Below are positions 21,781-33,720 of a DNA stretch of 64,000 bases, one piece after another. Source of the DNA: Ectobius pallidus (lineage: Eukaryota > Arthropoda > Insecta > Blattodea > Ectobiidae). The stretch spans positions 59,253,163-59,317,162 of the forward strand of contig CAXKWD010000007.1 in the NCBI GenBank assembly GCA_964059195.1, read 5' to 3'. Below the pieces are notes generated by a model. The model had not been told where the DNA came from and did no database searches. It saw nothing but the letters and a program-made list of their open reading frames with translations. The first letter of the stretch is position 1, and every line of letters begins with the position of its first letter. The position numbers were made by a program, and so were the translations under genes.

Positions 21781-23837
21781 CTAGCTTAAAAGGCCCGGCG
21801 TCGCCCGGGTTTTTATTTTGTAATTTGAAATTAACTTATGAAGGACTTTCGAGTTGTAGGCCTACATAGAACTTGAAATGAGGAAAAACGACTTATCACA
21901 CTTAAACTATTTCCTCAGAAAACGCTAGATATAGCCACTACATGCTTGATTTCCTTTTGCCACATTTCTGGCGTCACCATCAATACTGCTCTGTCAAACC
22001 GTTTCCTAACATCGCATAATTTAAAAGTTTTGTTATTTCTGGCCACAAACCCTTTGATAAAACTCCATACCAGTTCAATTGGATTCAAATTGCTATGATA
22101 AGGGGCAACCTCAGTACTTGATGGCCCGCTTTATATGCCATATCATCAACCACATATTTATTTTCATCTTTGTCCGCGAATTCCTGTGCTAAGATCACTA
22201 ACTCTGCCTTAACACTTTTATCATTAAATGTTACATTCTTTTCTTGTAGGCATTCCACAATATCTTGCTTACGCCAAGAAGTATTTGGACGCCGATAGAG
22301 TTTCACACTGTGGTATGATGCATCGTCCATAACTATTAAACTGTTGGGTTCAAGTTTCGGCAAAACATTAGCAAACCAGTTACGAAATACCTCTCCATTC
22401 ATGTCTTCGTGGTACTCACCTGTTTTCTTTGACTCAAAAATGAGCAAACCCCCATCTACAAAGCCTGTTTCACTACCTATATGAGTAACTATTAGGCGTT
22501 TCCCCTTACCCATAGGATTTTTTAAACCTTGACTTAATCCTGCCCTAAAAGCTTTTTCCTTTGATTAAACAGTAGTGTCATGCCAAATTTTAGGGGTGGT
22601 GTGTCCTGCATTTACCCATGTTTCACCTAAGTAATAAAACTTTCGACCCTCTGCTCGGTATTGCCGTACAGCTCTAAGATATCGTCTTCTCCAAAGTACA
22701 ATATCATCACGATCTACTATAACATTAACCTCACTTCTTTTCACATATTTCATTCCAATGTCCAACAATAACTTATAAATTGTTGTTCTTCTAAAATTAG
22801 GTAGGTCGGAGTCCTCATTGACAGCACAAAGATGTTTATCCACAGTTGGAGGTATGTTATCAAAAAAGAATTGATGAACTTTTGCTCGAATAGCACTTTT
22901 CACAAAGTCATCAATGTTATCTAAAACACTATGCAGCTTTTCAGCCTTTCTTGGGGGAGTTTTCACTACACCAGAGTCTCTGTATTCACTACGCACTTTC
23001 CAGATACTTCTGGTACATATACCGGTGAATTCAGATGCCAATTTTACAACGTCCTCAATTGCAAGTGCTGGATATATATTTCTTAAACTCATTAAACACA
23101 TTCAATATCATTTCCTTCTGTCCACTTCGCAAAGATTTACCTCTCTTATTTTTAATTATGCCACTTGGGCCTGGTTGAATTTCAGTCATTATGTTTAATG
23201 CTTCTCACTGACTGGGCTATAAATTATAAACACCACGTTTCACTGTTCACTGAAATTTGTATGTTTACATTATTCACAACAATGACTCTCGCAAACTGGA
23301 GAGTTATATCACGAATGCCACGTTTCGCAATACATTGAAACATTTGCAATAAGTTGATATTGTTATCTTAAAAATTTTCGTCACATTTTATGAGCTTTTA
23401 CTGTTATAAAAATAAAATCTAATACCGCACTAAATTGTCTTGTAGCATGATATGTGGTGTGGTTCAAATCATGTGCATTTGTTTACACGGACTTGGTTTG
23501 GTTGCAAGACTCACTTTTGTTTTTCTTTGTTTTGTTATGAAAACATGTGAAAGTGGAACTCTCAAACTGTGAATGTCACACTTCTTTTGTCACACTTCAA
23601 TTTTTTTAATCTTTTTTTATGTAAACAATTGACTGCAGAACTCTCTAACTTTCTCTAACTTTGCCTCATTTCATCACATTTCCGAATTTCCCCGTGGATT
23701 TTCCAAAAATTTTCTTTCATACAAACCTTCTCCAGACAATTATGATCACAACAAAACAAAAATCAGCCAAATCGGTCGAGCCGTTCTCAAGTGATGCGGC
23801 AACAACCCTTTTGCAAATTCATTTTTATTAATATAGA
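21781..23837 (-). mobile_element. Helitron 1, carrying a DD82-83E transposase gene
   Basis: Read on the minus strand it starts TCTATATTAATAAAAATG and ends GGGCCTTTTAAGCTAG. A GC-rich hairpin (CCCGG...CCGGG) sits about ten bases before the CTAG. It lies exactly between A and T of a site that is intact in Gypsy A ('ttatattaaa' joined to 'tatattta' at about 30132), which proves the boundaries. The 5' subterminal 'aatcggtcgagccgttctc' region is also typical of insect Helitrons. No Rep/helicase is present, so it is non-autonomous. Most of its interior is a Tc1/mariner-related transposase gene. Confidence 0.9.
21905..23191 (-). pseudogene. DD82-83E transposase inside Helitron 1 (dead copy 2)
   Basis: The start at 23191 gives 'MTEIQPGPSGIIKNKRGKSL'. 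After a frameshift near 23060 it continues as 'ALAIEDVVKLASEFTG', 'SIWKVRSEYRDSGVVKTPP', 'LPNFRRTTIYKLLLDIGMKY' and 'FYYLGETWVNAGHT'. Here the expected first catalytic Asp (LDETW) is Gly. After a stop near 22566 come 'GKRLIVTHIGSETGFV' and 'LIVMDDASYHSVKL' (second Asp). After a frameshift near 22110 follows 'APYHSNLNPIELVWSFIKG' (third Glu). I count about 83 residues between the last two acidic residues. It is the best preserved of the three family copies in the window, but still dead. Confidence 0.8.
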
Positions 23838-23870
23838 TATATTTATCTAAAGTTATTGGGCTCCTCCCTC

Positions 23871-26124
23871 CAAATCCTTGCTCCAGATTTATAAGCATAG
23901 GCTAGTTATATGTATGCATAATGGAAGATAATTAAAAGTTTTCCAAAATATAGTTTATATTGCCGATGTATATTGCATGTATAACATGTTAAAGGGAAAT
24001 ATATACTTTATTTGCATATCATATCGATTAAACGCAGAAACTATCGATTCCAAATTCTTCTAACCGTTCGCAAAGTGCAAATCACGGGTAAGTTACAGAC
24101 TGGACATGCGCAGTACAACCAATTCTCAAGCAGTCACGGATTTGCTTTGCGAACAAACCTATTACCTCGCTGCTGAAATAGAGTAGTGGGGACGAGAGGG
24201 AGGGTAACTTCGCGCAGTCAGTGCCTTCCGTCCCGACCCTGGTCTAAGTCCTGAGTTACAGACAATTTGTCATTCCCCTACAACCGGGAAAACAAAAAAG
24301 ATAAAAAAACATACAAGAAGACAAAATCTGACAACTCGAAGGCTAGGTCCCTGACAAGTACGAAGACTGCGCTTGGGACGGATTTTCTCCTCGACCTCCG
24401 AGAAACTTGATTGAATCTTTTCAAGACTACGTATTTACTTTTAGTTTCGGTATGTCATATACCTACTCCTAGTTTATTTTATGCTTGTTTGAAGACACGG
24501 GTCATTGACATATCCCATGTAACACTACATTAACTACTCTCTTATAAAGTTTTATTACCAAGAATTATTTTATTCTTTTTCTTCTCCCAAAACTGGTTTA
24601 CTTATAACTAGAGCAACCCAAAAGCATAATAAGCATAAAAAGCATAACAGGACTTTAGACATGTGGTTGCTACCCTGAATATAAATTTGGCAGTCTAAGT
24701 AAGGATCTGGGCCCTATTTCATAAAAGTTACAATTTTACAGGTGACAGGTGACATAAAATTGTCCTACAGGTTTACATTTTGACAATTGTGTTTTTCATA
24801 AAAGCTGACAACTTTACATAAATGTCATGACAATTTTGTAGATTTGTATGACAATGTTGTTGTCTCAAAACGTTTGAGTTTACAGGTAAAAGTCTGACAA
24901 ATATGTCAAATCTTAGGATACCTATCATTTATGGAACATTAATTTTTGCTGACATATTTACAAATTTACAAAAAATGTAGAATTGTCATTACAGAAGTGA
25001 CAGGCAATCTTTCATATGTAGGTCAACAGAGTAGGTTATGTAAATGTGTGGCATAACTTGGCAAACTTTCTTGTGATTTAAACTTTGTTAATATACTTGC
25101 TAAACTGTCTTGTTAATAATGAACACTAGTAGTAGTAATATTGGCAGTAGTGAAAGTGATGAAGAAATAGACATGAAACCACCCAGTGTTTTTAGGCAAT
25201 GGATTAACCTAACTTTCAATTTCAGTGACTTTGTATTAAAAGAGAAATAAAATTCAATTATTTTCGATAGTAATAATCGATTGCTTAGGTATATTATTCG
25301 ATGTTGAGACACGTATGTGAGAGCCATCTACAGTGTACTAAAGTAATCTTTAGGTTTGACATAAAATTGTCGCGTTTATGAAATGGGTTCTTTTAGTCTG
25401 ACAATTTACATTAATTTGCCTGTAATGTAAGGAAAAGTTGTAATATTTATGAAAAATACAATTGTCGTGACATATTGACAAATTTGTCAGACTTGACATA
25501 ATTGTCGTATTTGTCACACTTGTAGAGTTTTATGAAATAGGGCCCAGGATGGAACTAATTTTAAAAGCACAATAAAGCATAATTTTTAAAAATAAAGCAT
25601 AAAAGCATAATATTTAAAATAGAGCACAATTCGTGGCAAATAAACTACCTGCTTCATTGCACTATAAAAATAATCAATCAACAATGAGAAGCTAGTTTCT
25701 CAACAATGGAAATTTCAAACTTAGGAAGTATTATGTATTTTGTATTATGTATTATGTTTTATGTATTTCTGTGAGGAATAGGACAACAATTAAAATAACC
25801 ATTATTGAGTACAAGTTAACGGTTTTATGGTCAGTACACACTCTGAATCAGAGGGGTTCACATCTATTTAATCCCAGCATGCCGAAAACTTATGTAACTG
25901 CGATACAAAGGGTTCTCGAGTTTCCTAAAGACAATTTTGTGGCTGAAAAGCGGAACCTGTTGTGTTCCTTATGTTCAGAGTGCATTAATTTCGAAAAGAA
26001 ATCCATTGTGCAGAAACATGTGGAAAGTTTTAAGCATAGATCTCGGAAACAGAGTGATGGACAAGGTTCAACTTCAGGTGGTCCAAGCAGTATACGCAAC
26101 AGTACGTTACCTCAAGTATGGCAG
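23871..26124 (+). repeat. Long direct duplication, copy 2
   Basis: Offset 5,769 bp from copy 1 at its start. The main difference is an extra run of 'tgtattatgtattatgt' near 25740. The left breakpoint shares the microhomology CTCC with the preceding sequence and falls next to the short fold-back at the end of the Gypsy A relative. Confidence 0.92.
24718..25556. mobile_element. GGGCCC-ended MITE, copy 2
   Basis: Duplicate of 18949-19796, created by the long direct duplication rather than by a separate insertion. The same inverted ends and flanking GGAT words are present. Confidence 0.7.
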
Positions 26125-27125
26125 TATACAGTGCACCATGTATGCTTTCTGCTGGCAGGCGACTGGTTGGAGTTGTACATCAGTTTTTACATTCTACATG
26201 TTGGGTTCACATATTACATCTGTGTGCTGAAGAGATTAGGTTTTCGTTAAAAATTGCTGATGAATTCATTGCAGCTGTTAAGACTGCTTTAGCGAAAACT
26301 CCAGCCGGAAGGGAGAGATTGCTGAACTGCCTAAAAGAAGCAGGAGCATTTGTTTTACCTCCAGTTCCTGTAATAATGCGCTGGGGGACATGGCTGAAGG
26401 CAGGAAAATATCATTGCATGAATTTGAATGCAGTAAAACAGTGGATTGACTTGGAAGATAGTGAAGGCAGTGTTGCAGTAACAAACTTAAAGCGACTGGT
26501 TGAAAATAAAGAACTAGTGCTTCAACTCAGAGCTATAGCTAAAATTTCTGATGGACTCTGCAATCAAATACAGGTTCTGGAATCAGATAATCAAGATGCA
26601 ACACAGGTCTGGCTTCTTCTATCATCAATTCTTCAGATGGTTCAAAGTGCAGGTGCAACTTGTAAAAAATTGGCAGGATATATGAATGGACGTCATCCTG
26701 CTCTAAATTTCTGGAAGGAAGTTCAGAATTTAGATCCTGAGAAGATTTTTTCCATTTTTACTTCGGGTGAACTGAAACGTTTCTCTGGCATTGATGTTCC
26801 AGTGGAAGAAATATCAACATATGCAGCAATGGTACATGGACAAAATTTGTCTTCAACTTCTTCCTTATCCTTCTGGTAGAAACATTCCACCAAGATGCCT
26901 ATCCTAAGTAAGCTGGCAATGAAGGCAATTATGGTTCCTCCACCATCTGCTTTAGTTGAGAGAAGCTTTTCTACTCTCAATTGGATTTTGAACTCTAAAC
27001 GCTCATGTCTGACAGAAGAAAATCTGCAGTCTCACTTACAACTGGCAATTAATCAAAATCAATATCAGGAAGGTGGTGTTCATCAGGAGAGTGCAAATGA
27101 CAGTGACAGTGACAAGGATGACTAG
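25879..27125 (+). pseudogene. CGGBP1-type hAT transposase with central deletion
   Basis: The N-terminus from the ATG at 25879 carries the finger ('LCSLC...VQKHVESFKHR'). Near 26118 it jumps directly to 'APCMLSAGRRLVG', equivalent to a point well inside the catalytic region of relatives, so the first catalytic part is deleted. 'RWGTWLKAGKYHCMN' (about 26380) and 'AKISDGLCNQI' follow. A stop comes at 26879. Then in another frame the hAT dimerisation block 'MVPPPSALVERSFSTLNW' appears (about 26930-26985), ending 'SDSDKDD' at the stop 27123-27125. It would bind transposon ends but cannot cut. The two parts are in different frames. Confidence 0.8.
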
Positions 27126-27293
27126 ATTTTCATTCATTTCATTACTAGGTTGCTTAGACCCTACAGCTTGTTCTTATAAAATGTTAACGTATTAAGGCAC
27201 TAAGGTAGCCTGCGAAGTAACATTAGACACACAAAAAATCAGTTTGATGGTATGATATACATAAACAGTGAGAATATTATAGGAGAAAAATTC

Positions 27294-27366
27294 CTCCGAC
27301 ACTGGGACTTGAACCCAGGACCTTTGGCTATTCGCGCCAATGCTCTACCAACTGAGCTAAGCCGGA
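27294..27366 (-). tRNA. tRNA-like unit 7
   Basis: Same cloverleaf as unit 2 except near the 3' end (GTCGGAG). A box TAGCTCAGTTGG and B box GGTTCAAGTCC are intact and a T5 tract follows on the minus strand. Anticodon GAA with C33. Confidence 0.55.
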
Positions 27367-27659
27367 GTTCAATTCACAGCGCCGGATGGAACCTCTCTCC
27401 TATGACTGATTGCCCTAATGGTCTACCTCACAGATAGACAAGTTATGTCATATGCAGTAATGTGAGGCACACTAATTAGTGATTTTTGTGACCGGGCTCC
27501 CACTGTTATTGTACAGTTGACATTCAAGATAGATATATAAGCCTTCATGAACCACAGATTATTGTCTCTGTTGGACATTACATGAGAATATTATAGGAGA
27601 AAGACCATTAGGGCAATCAGTCATAGGAGAGAGGTTCCATCCGGCGCTGTGAATTGAAC

Positions 27660-27732
27660 TCCGGCTTAGCTCAGTTGGTAGAGCATTGGCGCGAATAGCC
27701 AAAGGTCCTGGGTTCAAGTCCCAGTGTCGGAG
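27660..27732 (+). tRNA. tRNA-like unit 8
   Basis: Right-facing partner of unit 7, with the same body and a T5 tract after it. Confidence 0.55.
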
Positions 27733-28096
27733 GAATTTTTCTCCTATAATATTCTCATGTAATGTCCAACAGAGACAATAATCTGTGGTTCATGAAGGCT
27801 TATATATCTACATAAACAGTATTTGTCTTAAGTTTATTGGTGTATTATTTATGTTAAAAAAATAAAGCATAATAAAGCATAATTTGGAAAAAATATAAGG
27901 CATAATTGTCAAAAATATAAAGCATAATGTGGGTTGCTCTACATCACACCATCTGGACAGCCGTTGGATGTATTCCTATACTTGAATAACCAAATGTGAA
28001 AGTACAAAACACAGTTCACAAGAGTTTGTTTTTGAGACTGATTAGTTAATTACATACAGTAAAGTCAATGGTGTGAAATTTTTTTATGTATAAGTC

Positions 28097-28168
28097 TTGT
28101 GATTTAGTGTTAGTATTGCTAGATAAACCGCCAAGGGTACCGGGTTTGATTCCCAACTCTGCCAAGTA
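28097..28168 (+). mobile_element. Degenerate tRNA-derived SINE head
   Basis: TGATTTAGTGTTAGTATTGC resembles an A box region, and 35 bases later comes GGGTTTGATTCCC, a good B box, followed by CTCTGCCA. The rest of the element is not identifiable. Confidence 0.45.
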
Positions 28169-28483
28169 AAATTTTGTGTAAGGGGACTATTCCTAAATCA
28201 AACATAGCGATAAAAATATGCAATCTAACATACCTCTAATCACTTTCAGATGAATCTTCTGATCCACGATTATTTATCACTCGTCTGGATTTTTAATTTT
28301 TTTTGTCAGGTGATTTCTCAAAAGTAAGTGTTCTTGAATGAATTTTTGATGTTGATTCCGGAAATGACTTCCATTTTTGTCTATCACGTCAGGATTTTAC
28401 AAAAAAATAAAAAGTCATACTTTCCATACTTCAATTAATTTAATAAAAAATGAATCACCATTTCATACAAAGTATTTGCTTAT

Positions 28484-29190
28484 TGTGCTGAGGTTTGATT
28501 TACCCATTAATGACCCAGGAGGTAGAACATTATTTAAGCAAGGAATCACGGAATAACAGTTTCAACAATTTATTCATAATCATAAATTACAGGTGGTGAT
28601 AAACTATTTAAAAACTATGGACTGAAAAATTGATTGATCTGGTTAGAAAACATCATTGATTAAGAAAGGGGGCGTGGCCGGATCGTTCCATCTCTAAATA
28701 AACTGAATACGGAAGCGAACAAAACGACAGTATAGATTGCAAATAAAGAAAAACACCCTGGCGAGTAAGAAATATAACTTAAATAGAAAACTTGAATTTA
28801 ATTTAAAAATAAATCACTCGCCAGGAAAACAATGCTTAAGGCAGAACTAAATAAAAAACATACCTGAATGGAAAGACAGAGAGAACCTGGACAGAGGTTC
28901 GGTGACCGTAAGAGAAGAGAAGATGTGAACAGTAAGGCTCCTAGCTGCAGACTGAGGGTCCGCAGAAGCGCACGCGAGAAGGAAGAGAAACAGCAAAACT
29001 AAACATTAGAACGCGCCCGGAAAACAATACTCATGTAAGCAGAGATGAGATAGAACAAGTGAGCAACGAAAGACGTAAACAAACAAGACGTAAACAAGAT
29101 GGAAAGACCCGAACGGAAACAGAACGTAAGTACCTGAATAAAAAGGAATATTAATATAAAAACATACTAATGTGCCAGGCACTCGGGACA
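28484..29190 (-). repeat. Gypsy A 3' LTR
   Basis: 707 bp, TG...CA ends, matching 36842-37507 plus 39072-39113 with few differences. The inner edge is at ACTCGGGACA. A purine-rich stretch 'CGCGGGAGATTA' on the minus strand just before it could serve as the polypurine tract. Confidence 0.85.
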
Positions 29191-32100
29191 TAATCTCCCG
29201 CGACCCAGAAAAAAAATCTTGAAGCGTTCAGAGAAAGATTTTTTTGAAAAGTAACATTTGCTAACTTGCTAACACACATAGGTCCACCCCAACATAAGAG
29301 TAGTCTATAATGTAATAGTAACTGTCACTGGCTAAATAAATGTAACACAATGTCCAATATTGTGTAAATTAATTATCTGTAACAAGGTAATATAGTTGAG
29401 TAACGTTGACAAAGCAGACAGTCCCATGTCCACAACTGAATTATTCTTGAAATGTTGACTTAGATGGTGAGTGATGAGTAACAGGTGCTTGCATGCCGAA
29501 GTTTGTTTGACAACACCAGAACTGGGTCAAGATGTTATAGTTGTTTTGTTATGTTGTAGGAATCTCAGCGGTGCCGGGCGTCCCCGAACACATAAGCCAA
29601 GGAACCAGAAGAAGCCGGTAGAAGAGTGGGTGGCCAAAACAGTGGAGCAAGCAAATAGCTACGTAGGCAGAGCGAAGAAGCATCTTGGAGCTGGGCCACG
29701 GAGAAGCCGGAGCACAACACAACAACATACTGAAACTACAAAAAGGATATTAACATTCAGGTACTCACAACTTTACATTACAAATATTGCTTTAAGAGCT
29801 TATATATTTTTTTTATTTTGCCCCCTAAATTTGTAGGAAATATTAAACGGCCCTGAAGGGACCTTATTTTTATTTACAAACTCAATTGAATTTTGGTTTG
29901 TTTTTTTTGAGCAGATGTATACAGTATGTATTGTTATAGAAAGAATTAAATAGTATTTTTGGTAACTGTTATAGAAGATTTAAACATTATAATTTTGTTT
30001 TTTACAAACACAATACGTACAATTTTGAATATTCAATGTAAAATTTTATATACAAACTATTTATGAACAAAATAATTTAAAAAGATATTTACAAAAGGCT
30101 TGAGCCCAATAACTTTAGATATTTATATTAAATATATTTAACCTTGGTATTTACAAAAGGCTCAATAACTTTAGTTATTTATATGAAATCTGAAAATAGT
30201 TTTTTTTATTACAATGACGAATGATTAATATACAATATGATTGATGATAAATGAGGTGAAACTGATCCACATGAAGTGACGTATGAAATGGAAAGATCCA
30301 AATGGGATGAACGATGAAATGAGATAGATCAATGGGAGATCCGGATCAAAACTTATGAGAAATGAAATAATGGAAATTTGGTGCTGGGGTCACGGAGAGC
30401 GGAGTGGGTTGGAAAATAAATTTTGTTTTTCGGAGGAAATTCTTCGTCGCTCGCTGCACTCATCCACTGTCCTGGAACGGAGGGCGACGCATCGCTTTGC
30501 CTATGCCTATATGTAGCGAAATTTTTCCTTCAGAAACAATTTGTCGAGTTGGGAGTCTGAAACAAAAAGCAAATAAAACCTCGCCCACATGGGGCGTAAA
30601 CGGAACACAATGCTGACGCCCCGCTCTGTGAGACCCGAACTAACAAAGCCGTCCGCCAGCAAGGAGCAAAAATGACACCTCCTCCACGAAATTAGCAGAC
30701 ACCCCCGCGAGCTGCGAACGGAAAGCTGAGGTGCCCTCTCGAGAAGGAGTAAGAGACAGCCAACAAACATCGACAAAAACGACCGCGCAACGAACACAAA
30801 AATACCAAAAGATGAGATTCTAAATCAGGAATTGCATATTTGCAACTGAATAATTATAGCACATAATATATATGAGCTTTGACAAGACAAATCCGGTAGA
30901 TTAATTTTATTCCTTTATTGCTCAAAACCTCTATTTCCAGGTTAGGTATATATATTTTTTATTTACAAATATATACATTTTTATACAATATCCTTCCTTT
31001 ATTAAATATTTCTCTCTGCTTACAAACTTAAAGTCGGAAGAAAACATAACTGAATTATCAATTTCTTCAACAGAAGTCATGAAATGTTTTACCAAACCGA
31101 CAGAGCATAAGGACATAAGCATTATGAGTCGTTGTAGAGGTTTTACATACAAATAGTAATTAGTATTAGTTTTTTCTGTGTATTAAATTACTTTTTTTTA
31201 AATTATTAAATCAATTTGGGAAAATCATTTGAGAAATGATTTACTGCGAAAAACATTAAATATTTGGAAAAACAATCCTTCGCAGAAATTATTTAAGAAA
31301 AATGTAATCTTTCTAATTCCTTTTTTTTTTTTTTTGACTTATGCAAATTTTATTTCTGATGTCATTGTGCTTAGTATTTGTCATATCTACAGTGAGATAT
31401 ATAAATTTATATACTGTACTGGTTTATAGTAAGATTCCTGCTTAATGAGTTTTGTGTTTCTTTATATTAAATTTTGACTTATGGAAATTTTATATCTGGT
31501 ATAATGCTGTAGGCCTATAGTATTTATAATATCTGCAGTCTGAAATTTTACCTAATGTAATAATTTATATGCAGTTTATTGCTTAGAGAGATTTTTTTTA
31601 TTACTTTTATTTCCAAGATTTGCAGTAATGGTCTGTATTTAGGAGTCTGCAGCCTAGAAGAGTTTGTCTCTAACGATTAGTTTGTTTGTTTTATTACTGT
31701 TTTCTAAAAAAAAGACCAATTAATATTTTTTTTATTAGGTGGAAAATAGAAAGAAAAAAATCCAGTAATATTAAAAACTGCTATTTCATTTTCAGGGAAT
31801 GGATTAAAACAAAAGGGAGATTCAGGTATGCAGAAAGAAGAAGAAAGCTGAACAAAATTAAACCAAAACAAAACAACAACAAAATAAGAGAGGAACGACC
31901 AACAAACTAGAGACGCAGCATGTAAAACGGAGAACGGCAAGAGCATTATGAAACAGCAATAGAAACAGATTGAAAATGGCAAATGGAAGCAATAGATAAT
32001 AAACCGATACTAAGCAAAAATTGAATTTTAATTTTATGCAACCTCCCAAAAAAAACAATGCCGAATAAGTATGAATATGCTAAGTCAAAAGCTACACTAT

Positions 32101-32490
32101 TAGCAAAAATTACACAATACAACATTAATAAAAGATTCCCACAAGCTGGGTAAATACTAAATTTGAAAAACAATTAAAACTCGCATATTCATACTTAAAG
32201 CAGCTTGGGTCTAAAATTTTTAATAAAAAAATAGAAAACCCCAGAAAATGTCCAAAATTTGAATCAATTTTTTTTTACTTTAATGGCATAAAGAAAAAAC
32301 TTTGCAATATATATATTTTGATATTTTGAATTTGAATTTTCATACCAAAATAAAGCAAAACTTTGAAAATACATACCAAAATTAATACAGAAACTTTGGA
32401 CCAAAAGCCGAAAGAAACCCTAAGACTCGGGAAGCCGGGAACGTCAGCTTCCAAATCACCATGCCCAAATCATGGAGACCCCTGGCACGG
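29191..32490 (-). other. Gypsy A 3' internal region, no env recognised
   Basis: About 3.3 kb between the integrase end and the 3' LTR. It is AT-rich. No membrane glycoprotein frame was found on the minus strand. An open frame on the opposite strand (29471-29836) is also in the truncated relative, but the copies are too similar for that to show selection. GC-richer sequence at 30370-30800 has no recognisable domain. Confidence 0.5.
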
Positions 32491-32497
32491 AAAATCC

Positions 32498-33540
32498 TTA
32501 ACCCATTTTCAATTGAGAGACACGCGCCCGATAAAACGTTCCTTTTTCATCCCTTAGGGAAACAGAAACCGGGGTAGTAAACTTTTCAATGAAATAGGGG
32601 CCGCAGAAACGGGGAGCCAATTTTGCAGAAAATTTATTTATGGCTTTACTGATAGGGTGGTTCTTAAGAAAAACTTTATCACCAGGTTTAAAAGGGATGG
32701 GGGCCTTATCCTTGTTATATCTTTCTTGGGTTTTGGTGTGACTCCTTTTTAGATTGCGAAACGCCCTACTCCATCTATCTTTTAAATCCTGCGGATTCGG
32801 TTGATCAGGGAGTAAATCATTTAGAGCCCACAGGTTAGACAAGGGACAATTTGGCTGGAACCCCATCATAAGTGCAAAAGGGGTAGACTTATGAGCCTCG
32901 TGGATAGCCGTGTTGAATGCATAAGCTAACCACTCTAAATTTACATCCAACGGCCGTGATTGTCAGAGAGAAATGCAATGAGGGCCGATCGAATGTTCCT
33001 ATTTACTCTCTCAGCCAATGAAGGGTTAGGATAGAAAGGCGTAGTAGTCACATGAGCTATACCCCTGTCAAAACAAAATTTACGGAAGGAATTAGACGTG
33101 AACTGTGTTGCATTGTCTGAGACAATATTACTAGGGGGGCCAAAAGTAGAGCAAATCTGAGAAAGGCAAGCAATAGTAACTGCAGAAGTGGCTTCGCAGA
33201 CTGGAAAGAACCACACAAATTTTGTAAACGCGTCGACGCAAACCAACAGGAAGGTATTACCCTTGTTAGACCTTGGCAAACGTCCCACTTAATCAACAAA
33301 CAATTTTTCCATAGGACGAGACGCGATTTGAGACGCAAGGTAACCGTAATGTACTTTCTGAGCCGGGTTACTTTGCTTACAAATATTACAAGATTTAACT
33401 CTGATCTGAATGTCCTTATCTAAACCTTTCCAAATAAAATGCTCCCTTATTTTACCTATAGTTTTGTACAAACCCAAATGACCCCCAACTGGAGATTCAT
33501 GAAAGTATTGAAAAAGTAACGGAATTAAGGTATTAGGCAC
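32498..33540 (-). pseudogene. Gypsy A integrase (dead)
   Basis: The zinc-binding HHCC part is seen at 33500-33330 ('GHLGLYKTIG' region, 'CNICKQSNPAQ'). An in-frame stop at about 33286-33288 sits where Gypsy B has Tyr in 'FIDYVGKFPRS', next to the first catalytic Asp. The core continues with 'LLVCVDAFTKFVWFFP', the second Asp in 'NIVSDNATQFTS' and Glu in 'PSLAERVNRNIRSAL'. A frameshift near 32945 leads into 'WLAYAFNTAIHEAHKSTPF' and a GPY/F-type tail ('LAPRFCGPYFIEKFTTPV'). The enzyme would insert the cDNA into the genome; this copy cannot be made intact. Confidence 0.85.
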
Positions 33541-33720
33541 TAACTACCTTAAATTTGCCATCTCTATTAGCCTTGCATACAAGGACACCATCCTTAACAG
33601 AATATAGGGGGACTGGAGTACCTTTTTCCAATTCTTGTAAAATACTATTTAATTTGGGATCTTGTCTCTGGGCCTCCCTTATAGTAAGAAAGGAAGTAGG
33701 CATATCCGAAAGAAGAGCAC

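Larger units (their letters stand above)
20393..23870 (-). mobile_element. Truncated Gypsy A relative (partial 3' LTR and 3' internal region)
   Basis: 20393-21780 is near-identical to 28736-30132 of Gypsy A: about 450 bp of LTR plus ~0.9 kb of adjoining internal sequence. A Helitron (21781-23837) interrupts it, after which 'tatatttatctaaagttattggg' follows. The last ~20 bases are the reverse complement of bases just left of the Helitron ('gagcccaataactttagata'), so the right end is a short fold-back. It contains an open frame on the plus strand (21120-21476) that is also present in Gypsy A. This is probably fortuitous. Confidence 0.75.
27270..27808. repeat. tRNA-like element, two-copy head-to-head insertion
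   Basis: Bounded by TACATAAACAGT at 27258-27269 and 27809-27820, a 12 bp target duplication. It contains one left-facing (27294-27366) and one right-facing (27660-27732) tRNA-like unit. The inversion point is near 27603, where 'ggagaaa' of the left arm joins 'gaccattaggg' of the right. The ends GAGAATATTATAGG and GGCTTATATATC are those of the other two insertions in reverse orientation. It is inserted in the 3' part of the hAT element. Confidence 0.85.
24609..27941 (+). mobile_element. CGGBP1-like hAT element, internally deleted
   Basis: The left end TAGAGCAACCCAAAAGCATA and the right end (AAGCATAATGTGGGTTGCTCTA) form an 11-12 bp inverted repeat with many 'aaagcataa' subterminal words. Inside are a nested GGGCCC MITE, a transposase with a deleted middle, and a tRNA-like double insertion (27270-27808). 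Expected 8 bp target duplications are not visible (cttataac versus catcacac), consistent with rearrangement or mutation. Confidence 0.8.

Noticed and set aside
29471..29836. 121-codon frame on the plus strand in Gypsy A, also at 21120-21476
   Set aside because: It is antisense to the element and the two copies are nearly identical DNA, so an open frame in both is no evidence of selection; no domain seen.
30404..30797. Possible env or host exon in Gypsy A 3' region
   Set aside because: Short frames on both strands without signal peptide, membrane segment pattern or recognisable domain.
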